Assembly (NCBI GenBank): GCA_002358905.1
Contig: DEPT01000040.1
Span: 21,935 to 78,411, forward strand
DNA: 56,477 nt
Source: Akkermansiaceae bacterium UBA3385
GTDB taxonomy: Bacteria > Verrucomicrobiota > Verrucomicrobiia > Verrucomicrobiales > Akkermansiaceae
Direction: 5' to 3'
Made by a program: the position numbers and the translations under genes. The notes beneath the pieces are model-generated. The model was given only the letters and a program-made list of their open reading frames with translations, was not told the DNA's origin and did not search any database. This document shows, one piece after another, positions 45,302 through 54,601 of this stretch (positions within the stretch are counted from its first letter, which is position 1; each line of letters opens with the position of its first letter).

Positions 45302-46840
45302 TTAGTGGAAGAAACTTTCCTGATACCCCTTACCAAGGCAGCTCGGGCAGCGTTTGCCATCATACATTTTCTGGCCGTTGCACAGTGAGCACTGGGTTCT
45401 GTTAGGAGTAAGGGAGCTGCTTCGGCCAACCCTTGTCGAGGCAGTGACTCTGCCTGAACCGTTGCATGATGAACATGTGACGGAGCCGTCCGTGTATGGG
45501 TTGTTTATACTTCCTCTGCCGTGGCAGCGCGTGCAATCTGAGGTAGTGGTGACTGTGTGTGTACCATAGTTACTGGTGCCGGACAGGGAGGAGGAAGATG
45601 ACGAGCTGGAGGAGACCGGTGTTGATTGAGGCGTGTATGTATTTGTCAATGCGTGTGTGACCCCGGTGATTAGACTTTCGGCAAGGATGGTTCCAATGCT
45701 GGGACCTTGGTTCCGCTGGGCTGTCTTTATTTCTTCTCCCCGCCGCTGAATGTAGGGGATGAGAACGCTGTTGGATTGGTCCACAGCCAGGTGTGATGCC
45801 TTGTGTAGTCCTGGGGATGGTGAACTTCCGGCAGGTGAGTTCCAGTTGTTCATGACGCTTCCGACTTTGGAAATCAGTGATTTATCGCCATAAAACCGGT
45901 TTTTTCCATCTTCGAGTATGGCATGATAGGCCACCGCCATGACCTGGTTTCCCTGGTGGTGTGCATAGAACAGGCAGGTCCAGTGATGCTTCAGGTTGCT
46001 GGAGCTCCAGTTATAGTGCCAGATACTGTAGTGGCCATCTTTGCCTTTACCCTTGGCGTGGGCCTTGCATCCTAATGTGTTTTCAATGTTCTGAATCGTG
46101 TTGAATTGGTGGTTCTTAATCATTTTGTTAATGGTGGAGCGGTTATTCCAACTGAGGAACGAAGCTCCGGCTTCCAGGTCGCCATTGGAATTGGTATACG
46201 CCGTGTAACCCCGACTGGATTTCGGTGTGTTGGTTTGAGTTGATAATGTGTTGATTGGTGTGGCGGCGGGAGAAGCAATCTGCCTGGGAATTCTTTTAGC
46301 AGGTTTCAATTTGTGATATTTCTTTACCAGTGGCTGGCGTCTTTTTTCTACTTGTTTAAACGCATTTTGCAAGCCGGTTATTGTTCCGTTGCCGAATGTC
46401 ACCTGGCTTAAGGCGTGTGCCAGCGCAGCATCTCCGTAATAGGCCGGCGTCTGAGATTCGGAGCTCGTCATGTACGCCATGCGGCAGATGTTCTTATCTA
46501 TGCTTTCTACGGCCAATAAACAGAAATTGTTCTTTTGCAAATCTGTGCTGTACATGGTGTAGTGCCAGATATCGTACCGCTTGCCATTTTCTTTTCCTCG
46601 GCCATGTGTGGGGGTTTTCAGGTGTCTTTTCAGTTCTTCCAAATTGGTGATGGATTTGTTCTGAATTATCCTGATAATGGAGTTCTTGTTTTGGATGCAC
46701 AGTTGCTCCGAGCCAATGGAGAGGTCCCCGTTAGGCTTGCATGTGCCTTGGGGCATTCTTGATGAGCCACAGCAACATAAAAGAAAAATACTGAAAATGA
46801 GAAGGTTAATTCTGACAATGAGAGAGAGAGATCGGTTCAT
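45302..46840 (-). CDS. Lipoprotein with duplicated domain and DnaJ-type zinc motifs
   Basis: A 512-residue protein I do not recognise as a known family. The signal peptide ends in a Cys cluster (FLLCCCGSS) that suits a lipobox. Two related domains follow: residues about 50-155 (NSIIRIIQNKSITNLEELKR...YDIWHYTMYSTDL...FCLLAV) and about 225-330 (STINKMIKNHQFNTIQNIEN...YSIWHYNWSSSNL...TCLFYAH), each about 100 residues. A Ser/Thr-rich linker with a run of nine Ser precedes a C-terminal zinc module (about residues 435-508) with four CxxC pairs: CTRCHGRG, CSSCNGSG, CSLCNGQK and CPSCLGKG, like the central zinc domain of DnaJ. In DnaJ it binds unfolded protein; here there is no J domain. Location is probably the periplasmic face of a membrane. 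The gene starts with a clear ATG at 46840. Confidence 0.75.
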   Translation of the reverse strand: MNRSLSLIVRINLLIFSIFLLCCCGSSRMPQGTCKPNGDLSIGSEQLCIQNKNSIIRIIQNKSITNLEELKRHLKTPTHGRGKENGKRYDIWHYTMYSTDLQKNNFCLLAVESIDKNICRMAYMTSSESQTPAYYGDAALAHALSQVTFGNGTITGLQNAFKQVEKRRQPLVKKYHKLKPAKRIPRQIASPAATPINTLSTQTNTPKSSRGYTAYTNSNGDLEAGASFLSWNNRSTINKMIKNHQFNTIQNIENTLGCKAHAKGKGKDGHYSIWHYNWSSSNLKHHWTCLFYAHHQGNQVMAVAYHAILEDGKNRFYGDKSLISKVGSVMNNWNSPAGSSPSPGLHKASHLAVDQSNSVLIPYIQRRGEEIKTAQRNQGPSIGTILAESLITGVTHALTNTYTPQSTPVSSSSSSSSSLSGTSNYGTHTVTTTSDCTRCHGRGSINNPYTDGSVTCSSCNGSGRVTASTRVGRSSSLTPNRTQCSLCNGQKMYDGKRCPSCLGKGYQESFFH

Positions 46841-46877
46841 AAAAGTGTATGTAGTTTGAAAATATACGGTAATTAAG

Positions 46878-46907
46878 CTTATAACATATTAATAATTATA
46901 GAGTCAA
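46878..46907 (-). promoter_or_regulatory. Probable promoter of the zinc-motif lipoprotein
   Basis: On the minus strand TTGACT (46902-46907), an 18-base spacer and TATAAG (46878-46883), in an AT-rich gap 37 bases ahead of the ATG. Confidence 0.5.
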
Positions 46908-46972
46908 TATAATTTTTTGCTGTATGAGTGAGCCGCCCGTGGCTTTTGGATGCGCAGCTGTGATGTTCGGAC

Positions 46973-47001
46973 TTGAAAAAGGGGGTGAATTCTGGTAGGA
47001 T
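46973..47001 (+). promoter_or_regulatory. Sigma70-type promoter of purB
   Basis: TTGAAA (46973-46978), a 17-base spacer and TAGGAT (46996-47001), giving a leader of about 25 bases. No PurR-like operator is evident. Confidence 0.75.
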
Positions 47002-47032
47002 ACCTGCTCACCTGAACCCCAAAGCATAAATT

Positions 47033-48457
47033 ATGAGTTCAATACCGAATGTACTGGCAGGGCGTTATGCCTCCGATTCCATGAAAGCTATCTGGTCTGC
47101 CGAAGGCCGCATTGTGCTGGAGCGCGAGTTCTGGATTGCCGTGATGAAGGCCCAGAAGGATCTGGGGCTGGATATTCCGCAGGAGGCTATTGATGCCTAT
47201 GAGAGCGTGAAGGGTCAGGTGGATGTGGACAGCATCAACGCCCGCGAGCGTGTAACCCGCCACGACGTGAAGGCCCGTATCGAGGAGTTCTGCGACCTAG
47301 CAGGCCATGAGCACATTCACAAGGGTATGACCAGTCGTGACCTGACGGAGAACGTGGAGCAGCTGCAGATCTGGCGTTCCATGCATATTATCCGAGATAA
47401 AGCTGTGGCAGTGCTGGACCGCATGGCCAAGTGCGCCAACGGCTGGCGTGATATGGTGTTTGCTGCCCGCACACACAACGTGGCTGCTCAGGCCACGACC
47501 ATGGGCAAGCGCGTAGCTATGTTCGGTGAGGAGATTGTGCACTGGGCCTGGGCCTGGGTAAGCATGATGGAGCGCTACCGCGTGCGTGGTCTCAAGGGTG
47601 CTGTGGGTACCCAGCTGGACCAGCTTTCCCTTTTTGCCAAGAACCCGGAGACTGTGCGCGAGCTCGAAAGCCGCATCTGCGCTCACCTGGGTATTTCCTC
47701 CAAGTGGATGAATGTGGGCCAGGTATACCCGCGTTCCCTGGACTTTGAGATTATTTCCGGCCTGGTGGGTCTGGCCAGCGGCCCCAGCAGCTTCTGCAAG
47801 ACCTGGCGTCTTATGGTGGGCCACGAGCTTTGCACCGAAGGCTTTGCCAAGGGGCAGACGGGTTCCAGCGCCATGCCGCATAAGATGAACCCCCGCTCCT
47901 GCGAGCGCGTGAACGGTTTCCACGCTATCCTGAAGGGGCACCTTACCATGATTGGTGGCATTATCGGCGACCAGTGGAACGAGGGCGACGTGTCCTGCTC
48001 TGTGGTGCGCCGCTGCGTGCTGCCGGATGCCTTCCTGGCTGCTGATGGCCTGTTCGAGACTTTCATCACCGTGCTGGACCAGATGGGTATGTATGAGCCC
48101 GTGGTGCGCACCGAGCTGAACCGCTACCTGCCTTTCCTGATGACCACCACCATTATGATGGCTGCTGTGAAGCGCGGGGTGGGTCGCGAGACGGCTCACG
48201 AGGTTATCAAGGAACACGCTGTGGCTGTGTCCAACGACCTGCGCAATGGTCTCATCTCCACCAATGACCTGCTGGACCGCCTGGGCGCCGATGGCCGCCT
48301 GATGCTGACCCGCGAGGAGATTCAGGAGATTTACGATGCCAACGCCGGCGATACCGGTATGGCTGCTCAGCAGGTGGATGCCTTCGCTGCCATGGTGGAG
48401 GAGCTTGCCACCCGCTTCCCGGATGGTGTGGGCTATGTGCCCGGTGCCATTCTCTGA
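47033..48457 (+). CDS. purB: Adenylosuccinate lyase
   Basis: Cleaves SAICAR to AICAR and adenylosuccinate to AMP, releasing fumarate, in purine synthesis. The 474-residue protein has the fumarase/aspartase superfamily signature GSSAMPHKMNP (about residues 281-291) with the catalytic serine loop, and the upstream motifs RHDVKARIEEF, HIHKGMTSRDLTEN and ARTHNVAAQATTMGKR, which carry the conserved His and Thr-Ser pair. The start MSSIPNVLAGRYAS is the usual N-terminus. The glycoside hydrolase gene begins 10 bases after its stop and is likely cotranscribed. Confidence 0.96.
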   Translation: MSSIPNVLAGRYASDSMKAIWSAEGRIVLEREFWIAVMKAQKDLGLDIPQEAIDAYESVKGQVDVDSINARERVTRHDVKARIEEFCDLAGHEHIHKGMTSRDLTENVEQLQIWRSMHIIRDKAVAVLDRMAKCANGWRDMVFAARTHNVAAQATTMGKRVAMFGEEIVHWAWAWVSMMERYRVRGLKGAVGTQLDQLSLFAKNPETVRELESRICAHLGISSKWMNVGQVYPRSLDFEIISGLVGLASGPSSFCKTWRLMVGHELCTEGFAKGQTGSSAMPHKMNPRSCERVNGFHAILKGHLTMIGGIIGDQWNEGDVSCSVVRRCVLPDAFLAADGLFETFITVLDQMGMYEPVVRTELNRYLPFLMTTTIMMAAVKRGVGRETAHEVIKEHAVAVSNDLRNGLISTNDLLDRLGADGRLMLTREEIQEIYDANAGDTGMAAQQVDAFAAMVEELATRFPDGVGYVPGAIL

Positions 48458-48467
48458 TGCCCGTTTT

Positions 48468-50639
48468 ATGGCTTCTGCCCCGGAACAGCTCCTGTTCGAT
48501 AACGGCGCTTACCGCCTCACCGCCACCCGGCTGGAACAGCCGGGGCTGGTGGCGGAGCTGGTGTCGCCCGGCTGCCTGCGCATCACCCGCGAGGCTGAGA
48601 GCCGCGAGCTGAGCATCCCCATGGCCCCGCCGGCCGGTTGTGCCGGCATGCGCAGTTCCATTCCGGTGCTGCAGGCCATGTATGCCCTGGCGGCGCAGGA
48701 ATTGCAGGCAGATATAGATGCCGAAGGGCATTTACTGGCGGGTGCTAACTGGTCCTCGGTGTGGACGCGGGATGTTGCGTTCTCTGCAGCTCTGGGCACG
48801 GCTCTTGCGGCCCCGGAGGCCACACGGCGCAGCCTGGAATCCCGCGTGCGCAACGGCGTGGTGATGCAGGATACCGGCACGGGCGGTGGCTGGCCGGTTT
48901 CCACCGACCGCGTTTCCTGGGCACTGGGCGCCTGGGCGTTGTATGAGGTGCAGGGGGATACGAAGTGGTTGGCCTGGTGTGTGGATGTGCTGAAGGCTAC
49001 TCTGGAGCAGGATGCTGCCGTGATGCCGGAGGATGAAGTGCTGCGCCCGGGTGAGACCTCGTTCATCGACTGGCGTGAGCAGAGTTATCCGGACTGGATG
49101 ACCCCGGCGGATATTGCTTCTTCCTATGCATTCGGCACGAATGTGCTGCATTATCTCTGCCGCCAGCTGCTGGCGCGTATGCTGCGCGAGCTGGACCGCG
49201 ATAAGGAGGCAGCCGTGTATGCCGCGGCGGCATCCCGGCTGGCCGCGGAGATTCAGGAGGAATTCTGGAGCGCCGGTTCCTGCCACTACGGCATGATGCG
49301 CACGGCAGAGGGCTACCTGGATGACCGCGTGGACTCGCTGGCTACCTCGCTGGCGGTGCTGTGCGGGCTGGCGGGTGAGCATGCCGCTACGGCGCTGCAG
49401 CACCTGCCGCGTTCACCCTTCGGCACGCCGGTGTTCACTCCCTACAAATCCCGCCAGGAGAAAGCCTACCACAACCGCGCCGTCTGGCCATTTGTGGAGG
49501 CCTATGTGCTGCTGGCACAGGCAGATTTGCAGAATGCTTCCGGGGCTTCGTTCTCGATGTCCGCGTTGCTGCGGGCAGCGATGGCTTTTGGTACCAACAA
49601 GGAAAATTTTCATGCAGAGACCGGTGCTGCCGAACAGACGATACAGAACTCGGACCGCCAGCTCTGGAGCGTGGCAGGCATGCTCGGTATGTTCTACTAC
49701 GCCGTTTTTGGTATCAAGTTTGAAGGTGATAACCTGGTGATTCAGCCATGCGTGCCCAGGGAATACCGTGGTAGTCATTGGCTGACAGGGCTGCGTATTC
49801 GTGACATGGTGCTCGATATCCATGTGAATGGATACGGCACAGAGATATGTTCGGTCATGGTGAATGGTCACCCGGATTCGCCCATTATCCCCTTGGACGC
49901 CTCTGGCCGCATTCAGATTGAGCTGGAATTGATGCCTGTTGAGGATGAAGCCGAACAACTACCTGTTCCCCGGGCTGTTGAGGACCTGCCGGAACCGGAG
50001 TGGGATAATCCGTCTGCTCGCCTGTTGCGCTGGCACCCGGTGCCGGGAGCTGCCAGCTACAATGTATTCCGCAACGGTGTGGCATTCTCTGCCACGCTGG
50101 ACTGCCAGTGTTCATTGCCGCCTGGCCGGGCCTATTACAACGAATATACGGTGCAGGCGGTAAATGAAGTCACGACATCCTGCTTCAGTCGACCATTTGA
50201 ATGTCCGGCATCCGGTTGCCGGGTGGAGTTGCGCCCTGTCCGTGTGGGTGAACAGGCGGAATTTGATGTTGAGCAGGAGCAGGCCTGGCTGGATACTCGC
50301 CCTTGCACAGCGCGCCTGGATTATGAGGATACCGTGCTGGCGGCAGGAATATACGCCGTACGCGTGCATTACTGCAATGCGACAGCGTCTCTGCGCGACA
50401 GCGATACCTGTGCCCTGCGTGAGCTGCTGGTGAATGGTGAGTCGGCTGGCATCATTCTGCTGCCGCACAACACAGAAGCAGGGCAGTGGGAGAACTACAC
50501 CCGCTCTGCGGCGTTGCAGCTTACTCTGCCGGCGGGCAATCATCGGTTCTCCCTCTGTTTTACTCCGCGCTGCACCAATGCCAACGGCGAAACAAACCAG
50601 TGCATGGTGCGCCAGCTTGAAATCACGCGCATTGCCTGA
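48468..50639 (+). CDS. Predicted (alpha/alpha)6-barrel glycoside hydrolase
   Basis: A 723-residue protein starting at the ATG at 48468; longer in-frame starts would lie inside purB and give non-conserved residues. The central domain (about residues 75-400) has the alternating helix pattern of six-hairpin glycosidases with NWSSVWTRDVAFSAALG (candidate catalytic or substrate-binding Asp), TGGGWPVSTDRVSWALGAW, GETSFIDWREQSYPDWM (candidate acid Glu), YHNRAVWPFVEAYVLLA and NSDRQLWSVAGMLGMFYYAVFG. It resembles the mannosylglycerate-hydrolase/GH63/debranching-enzyme group, but I cannot fix a GH family. The C-terminus has a fibronectin III-like part (HPVPGAASYNVFRNGVAF) and a carbohydrate-binding-like beta domain. 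No signal peptide is visible, so it may act on cytoplasmic glycans or be exported in another way. Confidence 0.75.
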   Translation: MASAPEQLLFDNGAYRLTATRLEQPGLVAELVSPGCLRITREAESRELSIPMAPPAGCAGMRSSIPVLQAMYALAAQELQADIDAEGHLLAGANWSSVWTRDVAFSAALGTALAAPEATRRSLESRVRNGVVMQDTGTGGGWPVSTDRVSWALGAWALYEVQGDTKWLAWCVDVLKATLEQDAAVMPEDEVLRPGETSFIDWREQSYPDWMTPADIASSYAFGTNVLHYLCRQLLARMLRELDRDKEAAVYAAAASRLAAEIQEEFWSAGSCHYGMMRTAEGYLDDRVDSLATSLAVLCGLAGEHAATALQHLPRSPFGTPVFTPYKSRQEKAYHNRAVWPFVEAYVLLAQADLQNASGASFSMSALLRAAMAFGTNKENFHAETGAAEQTIQNSDRQLWSVAGMLGMFYYAVFGIKFEGDNLVIQPCVPREYRGSHWLTGLRIRDMVLDIHVNGYGTEICSVMVNGHPDSPIIPLDASGRIQIELELMPVEDEAEQLPVPRAVEDLPEPEWDNPSARLLRWHPVPGAASYNVFRNGVAFSATLDCQCSLPPGRAYYNEYTVQAVNEVTTSCFSRPFECPASGCRVELRPVRVGEQAEFDVEQEQAWLDTRPCTARLDYEDTVLAAGIYAVRVHYCNATASLRDSDTCALRELLVNGESAGIILLPHNTEAGQWENYTRSAALQLTLPAGNHRFSLCFTPRCTNANGETNQCMVRQLEITRIA

Positions 50640-50711
50640 TACTGGTATACCCCGGAGAATATTGCAGTTTGCAGGGAGGTGCAAACGAGAGATTTTAATG
50701 AGCTTTTGTGC

Positions 50712-50740
50712 TTGAGAATCGTATTGTAAGGTGGTACAAT
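50712..50740 (+). promoter_or_regulatory. Sigma70-type promoter of the exported two-gene operon
   Basis: TTGAGA (50712-50717), a 17-base spacer and TACAAT (50735-50740), 35 bases ahead of the ATG at 50776. Confidence 0.7.
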
Positions 50741-50775
50741 GGCGGCAAGATATTTTGAATCATAAGTAATTGTAT

Positions 50776-53298
50776 ATGAAATTAGGAATATTTGTAACAA
50801 TGGCCATGCTGGCTTTGGGAATTGCGGGCAGCAGTGCTTGTTTTGCCACGGAAGGAGCCCGAAGCGGTAAGAAAGAGGTCAGAAAGGCGGATAAGAAATC
50901 TGCCACTAAGAAGGCTGGTAAAAAAGCGGCGAAAGCTGACGAACCTGATGAGTCTGAGGATAAAGCTGCTTCAGGGCGTATTAACAGGAGTATTGTGAGC
51001 GCTGGCAGCTGGACAGATTGCCAGTCGGTGAAGAAGCAGGTATCTGCTGCAATTCTCAAGCAGAGCGCTGGTAAGTCGGATTCGGATTTGTTGAAGCAAT
51101 TCAGCAAGCCGGAGAATATGCTGCTGCTTGCTCAATGGGTGGTGGCCGATGCCGAATTGCGCAGCCGTGATGAAGTGGCAAAGGCTGGTAAAACGCGGAA
51201 TGACCAGCTCACGAAGAGCAGCAAGGAACTTGCTGATATGGAGAAGTCGATTCCCAAGGGGGGTAAGCTCCCGGCATCTGCAGCCTGGAATTTGAAGAAA
51301 TTAAAGGAGAGGGTGGCTCGACTGGAGAAGGAGAGCCGGTGCAGCTATGCTTTTAGTGAGAGCGCTAAAGACGAGAATGGCCGCAAGTTGATGGAGGCAA
51401 TAGCTGATACCCCGGAGTGGTTGAATGAGTTTGCCTTCAGCGGTGAGTGTGTGCGTCCTGGTATGGCTCTTTCTATTCTTAAGTTGATTAAGGAGAAATA
51501 CCCGGATATGGCTGGTAAGAGCATGCTGCGCAAGATTGCAACAGCCACGGCTCTGGAGTATGCGAAATCCGGTTGGAATCAGCATGATGCCGTGGAACGC
51601 GCCGGTTTCTACATCAAGGCGTGGAAACAGGACCGTCTGAATGCGGTGTTTGATGACCTTCCCATGTGGGAACGCCGCATGGTGTGCGGCTGCAAAGGCG
51701 ATAACCACTATGGTTCCATCTCCAGCCTGACATGGCTGCTGGATAATGTACATGTTCCTGTTAATCAGTACCCGGGCGCTTGCTGGCGATGCGATTACCG
51801 CTTGAATAACATCTATGGTGATTCTATTCATGGGCCGGTGTATTATGCTCCGTTCGAAACGGTGTTGGGTGAGAATCGCGCCCAGATGACTCAGTATGTG
51901 GGTGGTGTGTGCGGCAGTCTTTCGCATTTCGGTGCTTTTGCAGCACTGGCCAACGGTGTTCCGGCGATGACTTCCGGTGAGCCTGCGCATTGCTCATATA
52001 TTGTGAAGGTGGGGGACAAATGGACACCGGCATATTCTCTGAGCTGGAAGCGTGGATTGCACTGGCAGGTGTTCCGAAATGTGCATACTTATTCCTCGCT
52101 GCACGCTGCTACGGAAATGTATTCGGAGGAGCAGCAGAAGATGACTCGTGATTCCAACATCTGGCGTGTGCTGGCTGGTGTGCAGGCTGAAGCCGGCGAT
52201 GTAAAGGCTGCCTTGGAGAGCTATGAGAAATCTGTCGAGGCGCAGCCCCGCAACTGGATGGCCTGGCGTGAGTGGTGTGAACTGCTCGATAAGAACGCAG
52301 CCTCCACCGCTGCCCAATGGAATAAACTGAACAATACCATGTGCTCTGCGCTGGTACCGATTTATCCGGAACTGGCGTATGATTTCATGAGCAAGGGTAT
52401 GCTTGCCTCTATGACCAAGAAGATGGGGGCCGATTCTGAGCAGCTGCGCAAGGCATTCCTGAACTTCTGGAAGAGCGTGGAACCGATGGGCCCGGATCGC
52501 TGGAATATCGAGGACCTGGCAGATAAACAGCTCAATGCCATGGGAATTGCAAAGAATACGGATGCTTTGTGCAAGTATTATACGGAGGTCTTGGGGTACA
52601 CGGTATCCAACACGCAGTATGCCCCTGCTATTCTCAACTGGGGGAATAACCTGAGCTCCAAGCTGGATGCCAAGGGAGCCTCCAGCCTGATGCAGGCTAC
52701 CATCAAGGGAATTGGTTCCGGCACTGGCAAGATGACTCCGGCAGAGCGCCTCAAGCTGCTTTCTGCTCCCATACTGGCAGCAGAAAAGAGCCGTGACCGC
52801 AGCGCATTCAATGCCATGGCTGATATGGTGAAGGCCACCGGTCATAAGAATGCCGGTATCAAGATGCCGACGTTCGAAGGTTTCCCGGGTAAGCTGGCTT
52901 CGGAAAAGGGGTTGGTGTGGACCAGTTCCACCTCCAAGTGGGATAATCCGCATGAGCACGCAGCCCTCCTTACTCCGGAGGGTGGCACCTTCCACACCGC
53001 TAAGGATAAGGATGCCTTTGTGGCTGTGGAGCTGGCCCGCCAGGTGTACGTGACGGGAATTGTGGTGGTCACCTCTCCCGGTAATATGCACCGCTGCAAC
53101 AATATGAAGATTCAGGTTTCTGAGAATGGTACAGACTGGAAGGATGTGCATGATTTCGGTCCCTGCAAGAACCGGGTGATGCGTACCGACCTGGGCGGAA
53201 AGAAGCCTGTGGCCAGGTATGTGCGTATTCTGCGTGTGGGTGGGCCGGAGTTCTTCCATCTGAATGGTATCTACATCTATGGTAATCAGGCTGCATAA
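50776..53298 (+). CDS. Exported protein with transglutaminase-like core and F5/8 type C domain
   Basis: An 840-residue protein. Signal peptide MKLGIFVTMAMLALGIAG (cut near residue 24), then a Lys-rich linker (KKEVRKADKKSATKKAGKK). A helical region leads to a core that suits the transglutaminase-like fold: Cys379 in GGVCGSLSHFGAFAALANG and His405 in GEPAHCSYIVKVGDKW, but the third residue expected in TPAYSLSW is not an obvious Asp. A TPR-like helix pair follows (KAALESYEKSVEAQPRNW), then a helical part, and a C-terminal discoidin-like (F5/8 type C) domain, about residues 720-840, with VYVTGIVVVTSPGNMHRCNN and DLGGKKPVARYVRILRVGG, which usually binds sugars. Role: periplasmic or surface binding of a glycan or glycoprotein (inference). 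The next gene, 23 bases downstream, looks like a partner. Confidence 0.75.
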   Translation: MKLGIFVTMAMLALGIAGSSACFATEGARSGKKEVRKADKKSATKKAGKKAAKADEPDESEDKAASGRINRSIVSAGSWTDCQSVKKQVSAAILKQSAGKSDSDLLKQFSKPENMLLLAQWVVADAELRSRDEVAKAGKTRNDQLTKSSKELADMEKSIPKGGKLPASAAWNLKKLKERVARLEKESRCSYAFSESAKDENGRKLMEAIADTPEWLNEFAFSGECVRPGMALSILKLIKEKYPDMAGKSMLRKIATATALEYAKSGWNQHDAVERAGFYIKAWKQDRLNAVFDDLPMWERRMVCGCKGDNHYGSISSLTWLLDNVHVPVNQYPGACWRCDYRLNNIYGDSIHGPVYYAPFETVLGENRAQMTQYVGGVCGSLSHFGAFAALANGVPAMTSGEPAHCSYIVKVGDKWTPAYSLSWKRGLHWQVFRNVHTYSSLHAATEMYSEEQQKMTRDSNIWRVLAGVQAEAGDVKAALESYEKSVEAQPRNWMAWREWCELLDKNAASTAAQWNKLNNTMCSALVPIYPELAYDFMSKGMLASMTKKMGADSEQLRKAFLNFWKSVEPMGPDRWNIEDLADKQLNAMGIAKNTDALCKYYTEVLGYTVSNTQYAPAILNWGNNLSSKLDAKGASSLMQATIKGIGSGTGKMTPAERLKLLSAPILAAEKSRDRSAFNAMADMVKATGHKNAGIKMPTFEGFPGKLASEKGLVWTSSTSKWDNPHEHAALLTPEGGTFHTAKDKDAFVAVELARQVYVTGIVVVTSPGNMHRCNNMKIQVSENGTDWKDVHDFGPCKNRVMRTDLGGKKPVARYVRILRVGGPEFFHLNGIYIYGNQAA

Positions 53299-53321
53299 TA
53301 TCTAACCCTTTGAACAGAAAA

Positions 53322-54545
53322 ATGAAAAAGATAAAGAAAGTATTTGCTCTGGCTCTGGCGCTGCTGCCGCTTACGGCGCTTGGTTATTCCACTGCAGAAA
53401 ACTTTGAGCAGGCTAAATCCCTGGTGAAGGATGATGGTCTGGTGCTTGTTTTCGTGTATGCTGATGGCTGGGATAAGCACAGCAAGAAGACTGTGGACCT
53501 CATGATGCAGGCCGAGGAAGTGACCGAGGTTCTCGGCAACGATGTGGTCATGACTCTTCCTTTGCCCAATCTGGGCGGCAAAGAGCATGAGGAGAAGCTC
53601 AAGGCCCGGTTTGGCAAGGTTCGTGTCCCTACGCCGGATAGCATACCCGGGGTGAATGTTTACACAAAGGAGGGCAGGGTGCTGGCTTCCCTGAGTATTC
53701 CGTTCAAGGAACGTAAGAAGCCTGCTGTGCTGGCTAAGCGCATTGATGCCCTGAAAAAGGCTTATGCCACACAGGGTAAACTGGTGGCACAGGCTGAGCA
53801 GGCAAGTGGCCCGGAAAAGGCTCGTCTGCTGGGCGAGGCTGCAGCCTTGCAGGGCATTTCCCGCCCGGATAATGTGCAGAAACGGATTCAGCAGGCAGAC
53901 CCGGAGGATAAATCGGGCATGGGGAAGGTGTTTTCTCTGAACCTGCCGCACTATGCTATTGGCACAGCCGGCACCAAGGATTGGCAGAAATCTCTTGCCG
54001 AGGTCAGGGAGTTGCAGAAAAATCCTCATTTCAATAAAGAACAGCAGCAGCAGCTTTGCTGCATCGCTATTGGTCTGCTGCGCCGCCATGGTGGAATGGA
54101 GCACAAAAAGGAACTGAAGGACACGATATCCCGCTTGCGCAAGATTGACCCGGATAGTATTCTGGGGCAGTCGGCCATTGATGCTGAGCGTATGTGGGTA
54201 CGTGAACTCAACTCGATTGAGGGCTGGAGCCCGGAAGTGATTCCCACTTGCAAGGAACCGGCGGAGGTGTTGGGACCACTGCCCATCAAGGAGCCCGGAA
54301 CCTATGAGGTGGCGTTCAACTACCAGCGTGGCAGGGATGCCGCCCGCTTCAGCGCTGTGGAGTTGTATGATGGCAAGACCAAGGTGGCGGAGGATTGCCA
54401 TCAAGGCAGCACCGGCCACAAAAGCAGTAATAATGTATACACGCTTAAGGTAAAGAAGGCTGTTAAGAAACCCCGGCTTTATGTTACCTTCGACATGGAG
54501 GTGAACCGCGATTCTTACGGTAAGATTACCATCACGAAGAAGTAA
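53322..54545 (+). CDS. Exported protein with thioredoxin-like domain lacking the CxxC
   Basis: A 407-residue protein starting at the ATG at 53322, where a signal peptide begins (MKKIKKVFALALALLPLTAL). Residues about 25-130 look like a thioredoxin fold: DDGLVLVFVYADGWDKHSKK carries the beta strand and helix start of thioredoxins, but the usual WCxxC is WDKHS, without cysteines, and the later strand GVNVYTKEGRVLASL fits the fold's C-terminal half. The middle is helical with TPR-like character; the last 90 residues (PGTYEVAFNYQRGRDAARFS...LYVTFDMEVNRDSYG) form a beta-sandwich-like domain. It should be redox-inactive, perhaps a binding or chaperone domain. Its operon partner upstream is also exported. 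Confidence 0.7.
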   Translation: MKKIKKVFALALALLPLTALGYSTAENFEQAKSLVKDDGLVLVFVYADGWDKHSKKTVDLMMQAEEVTEVLGNDVVMTLPLPNLGGKEHEEKLKARFGKVRVPTPDSIPGVNVYTKEGRVLASLSIPFKERKKPAVLAKRIDALKKAYATQGKLVAQAEQASGPEKARLLGEAAALQGISRPDNVQKRIQQADPEDKSGMGKVFSLNLPHYAIGTAGTKDWQKSLAEVRELQKNPHFNKEQQQQLCCIAIGLLRRHGGMEHKKELKDTISRLRKIDPDSILGQSAIDAERMWVRELNSIEGWSPEVIPTCKEPAEVLGPLPIKEPGTYEVAFNYQRGRDAARFSAVELYDGKTKVAEDCHQGSTGHKSSNNVYTLKVKKAVKKPRLYVTFDMEVNRDSYGKITITKK

Positions 54546-54569
54546 TCAGTACCCTGAAAGTCTGTAATC

Positions 54570-54599
54570 TGCCCCGGTTTTTGCGAACCGGGGCATTTT
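54570..54599 (+). terminator. Rho-independent terminator of the exported operon
   Basis: TGCCCCGGTT (54570-54579) pairs perfectly with AACCGGGGCA (54586-54595), followed by TTTT. Confidence 0.9.
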
Positions 54600-54601
54600 C
54601 G

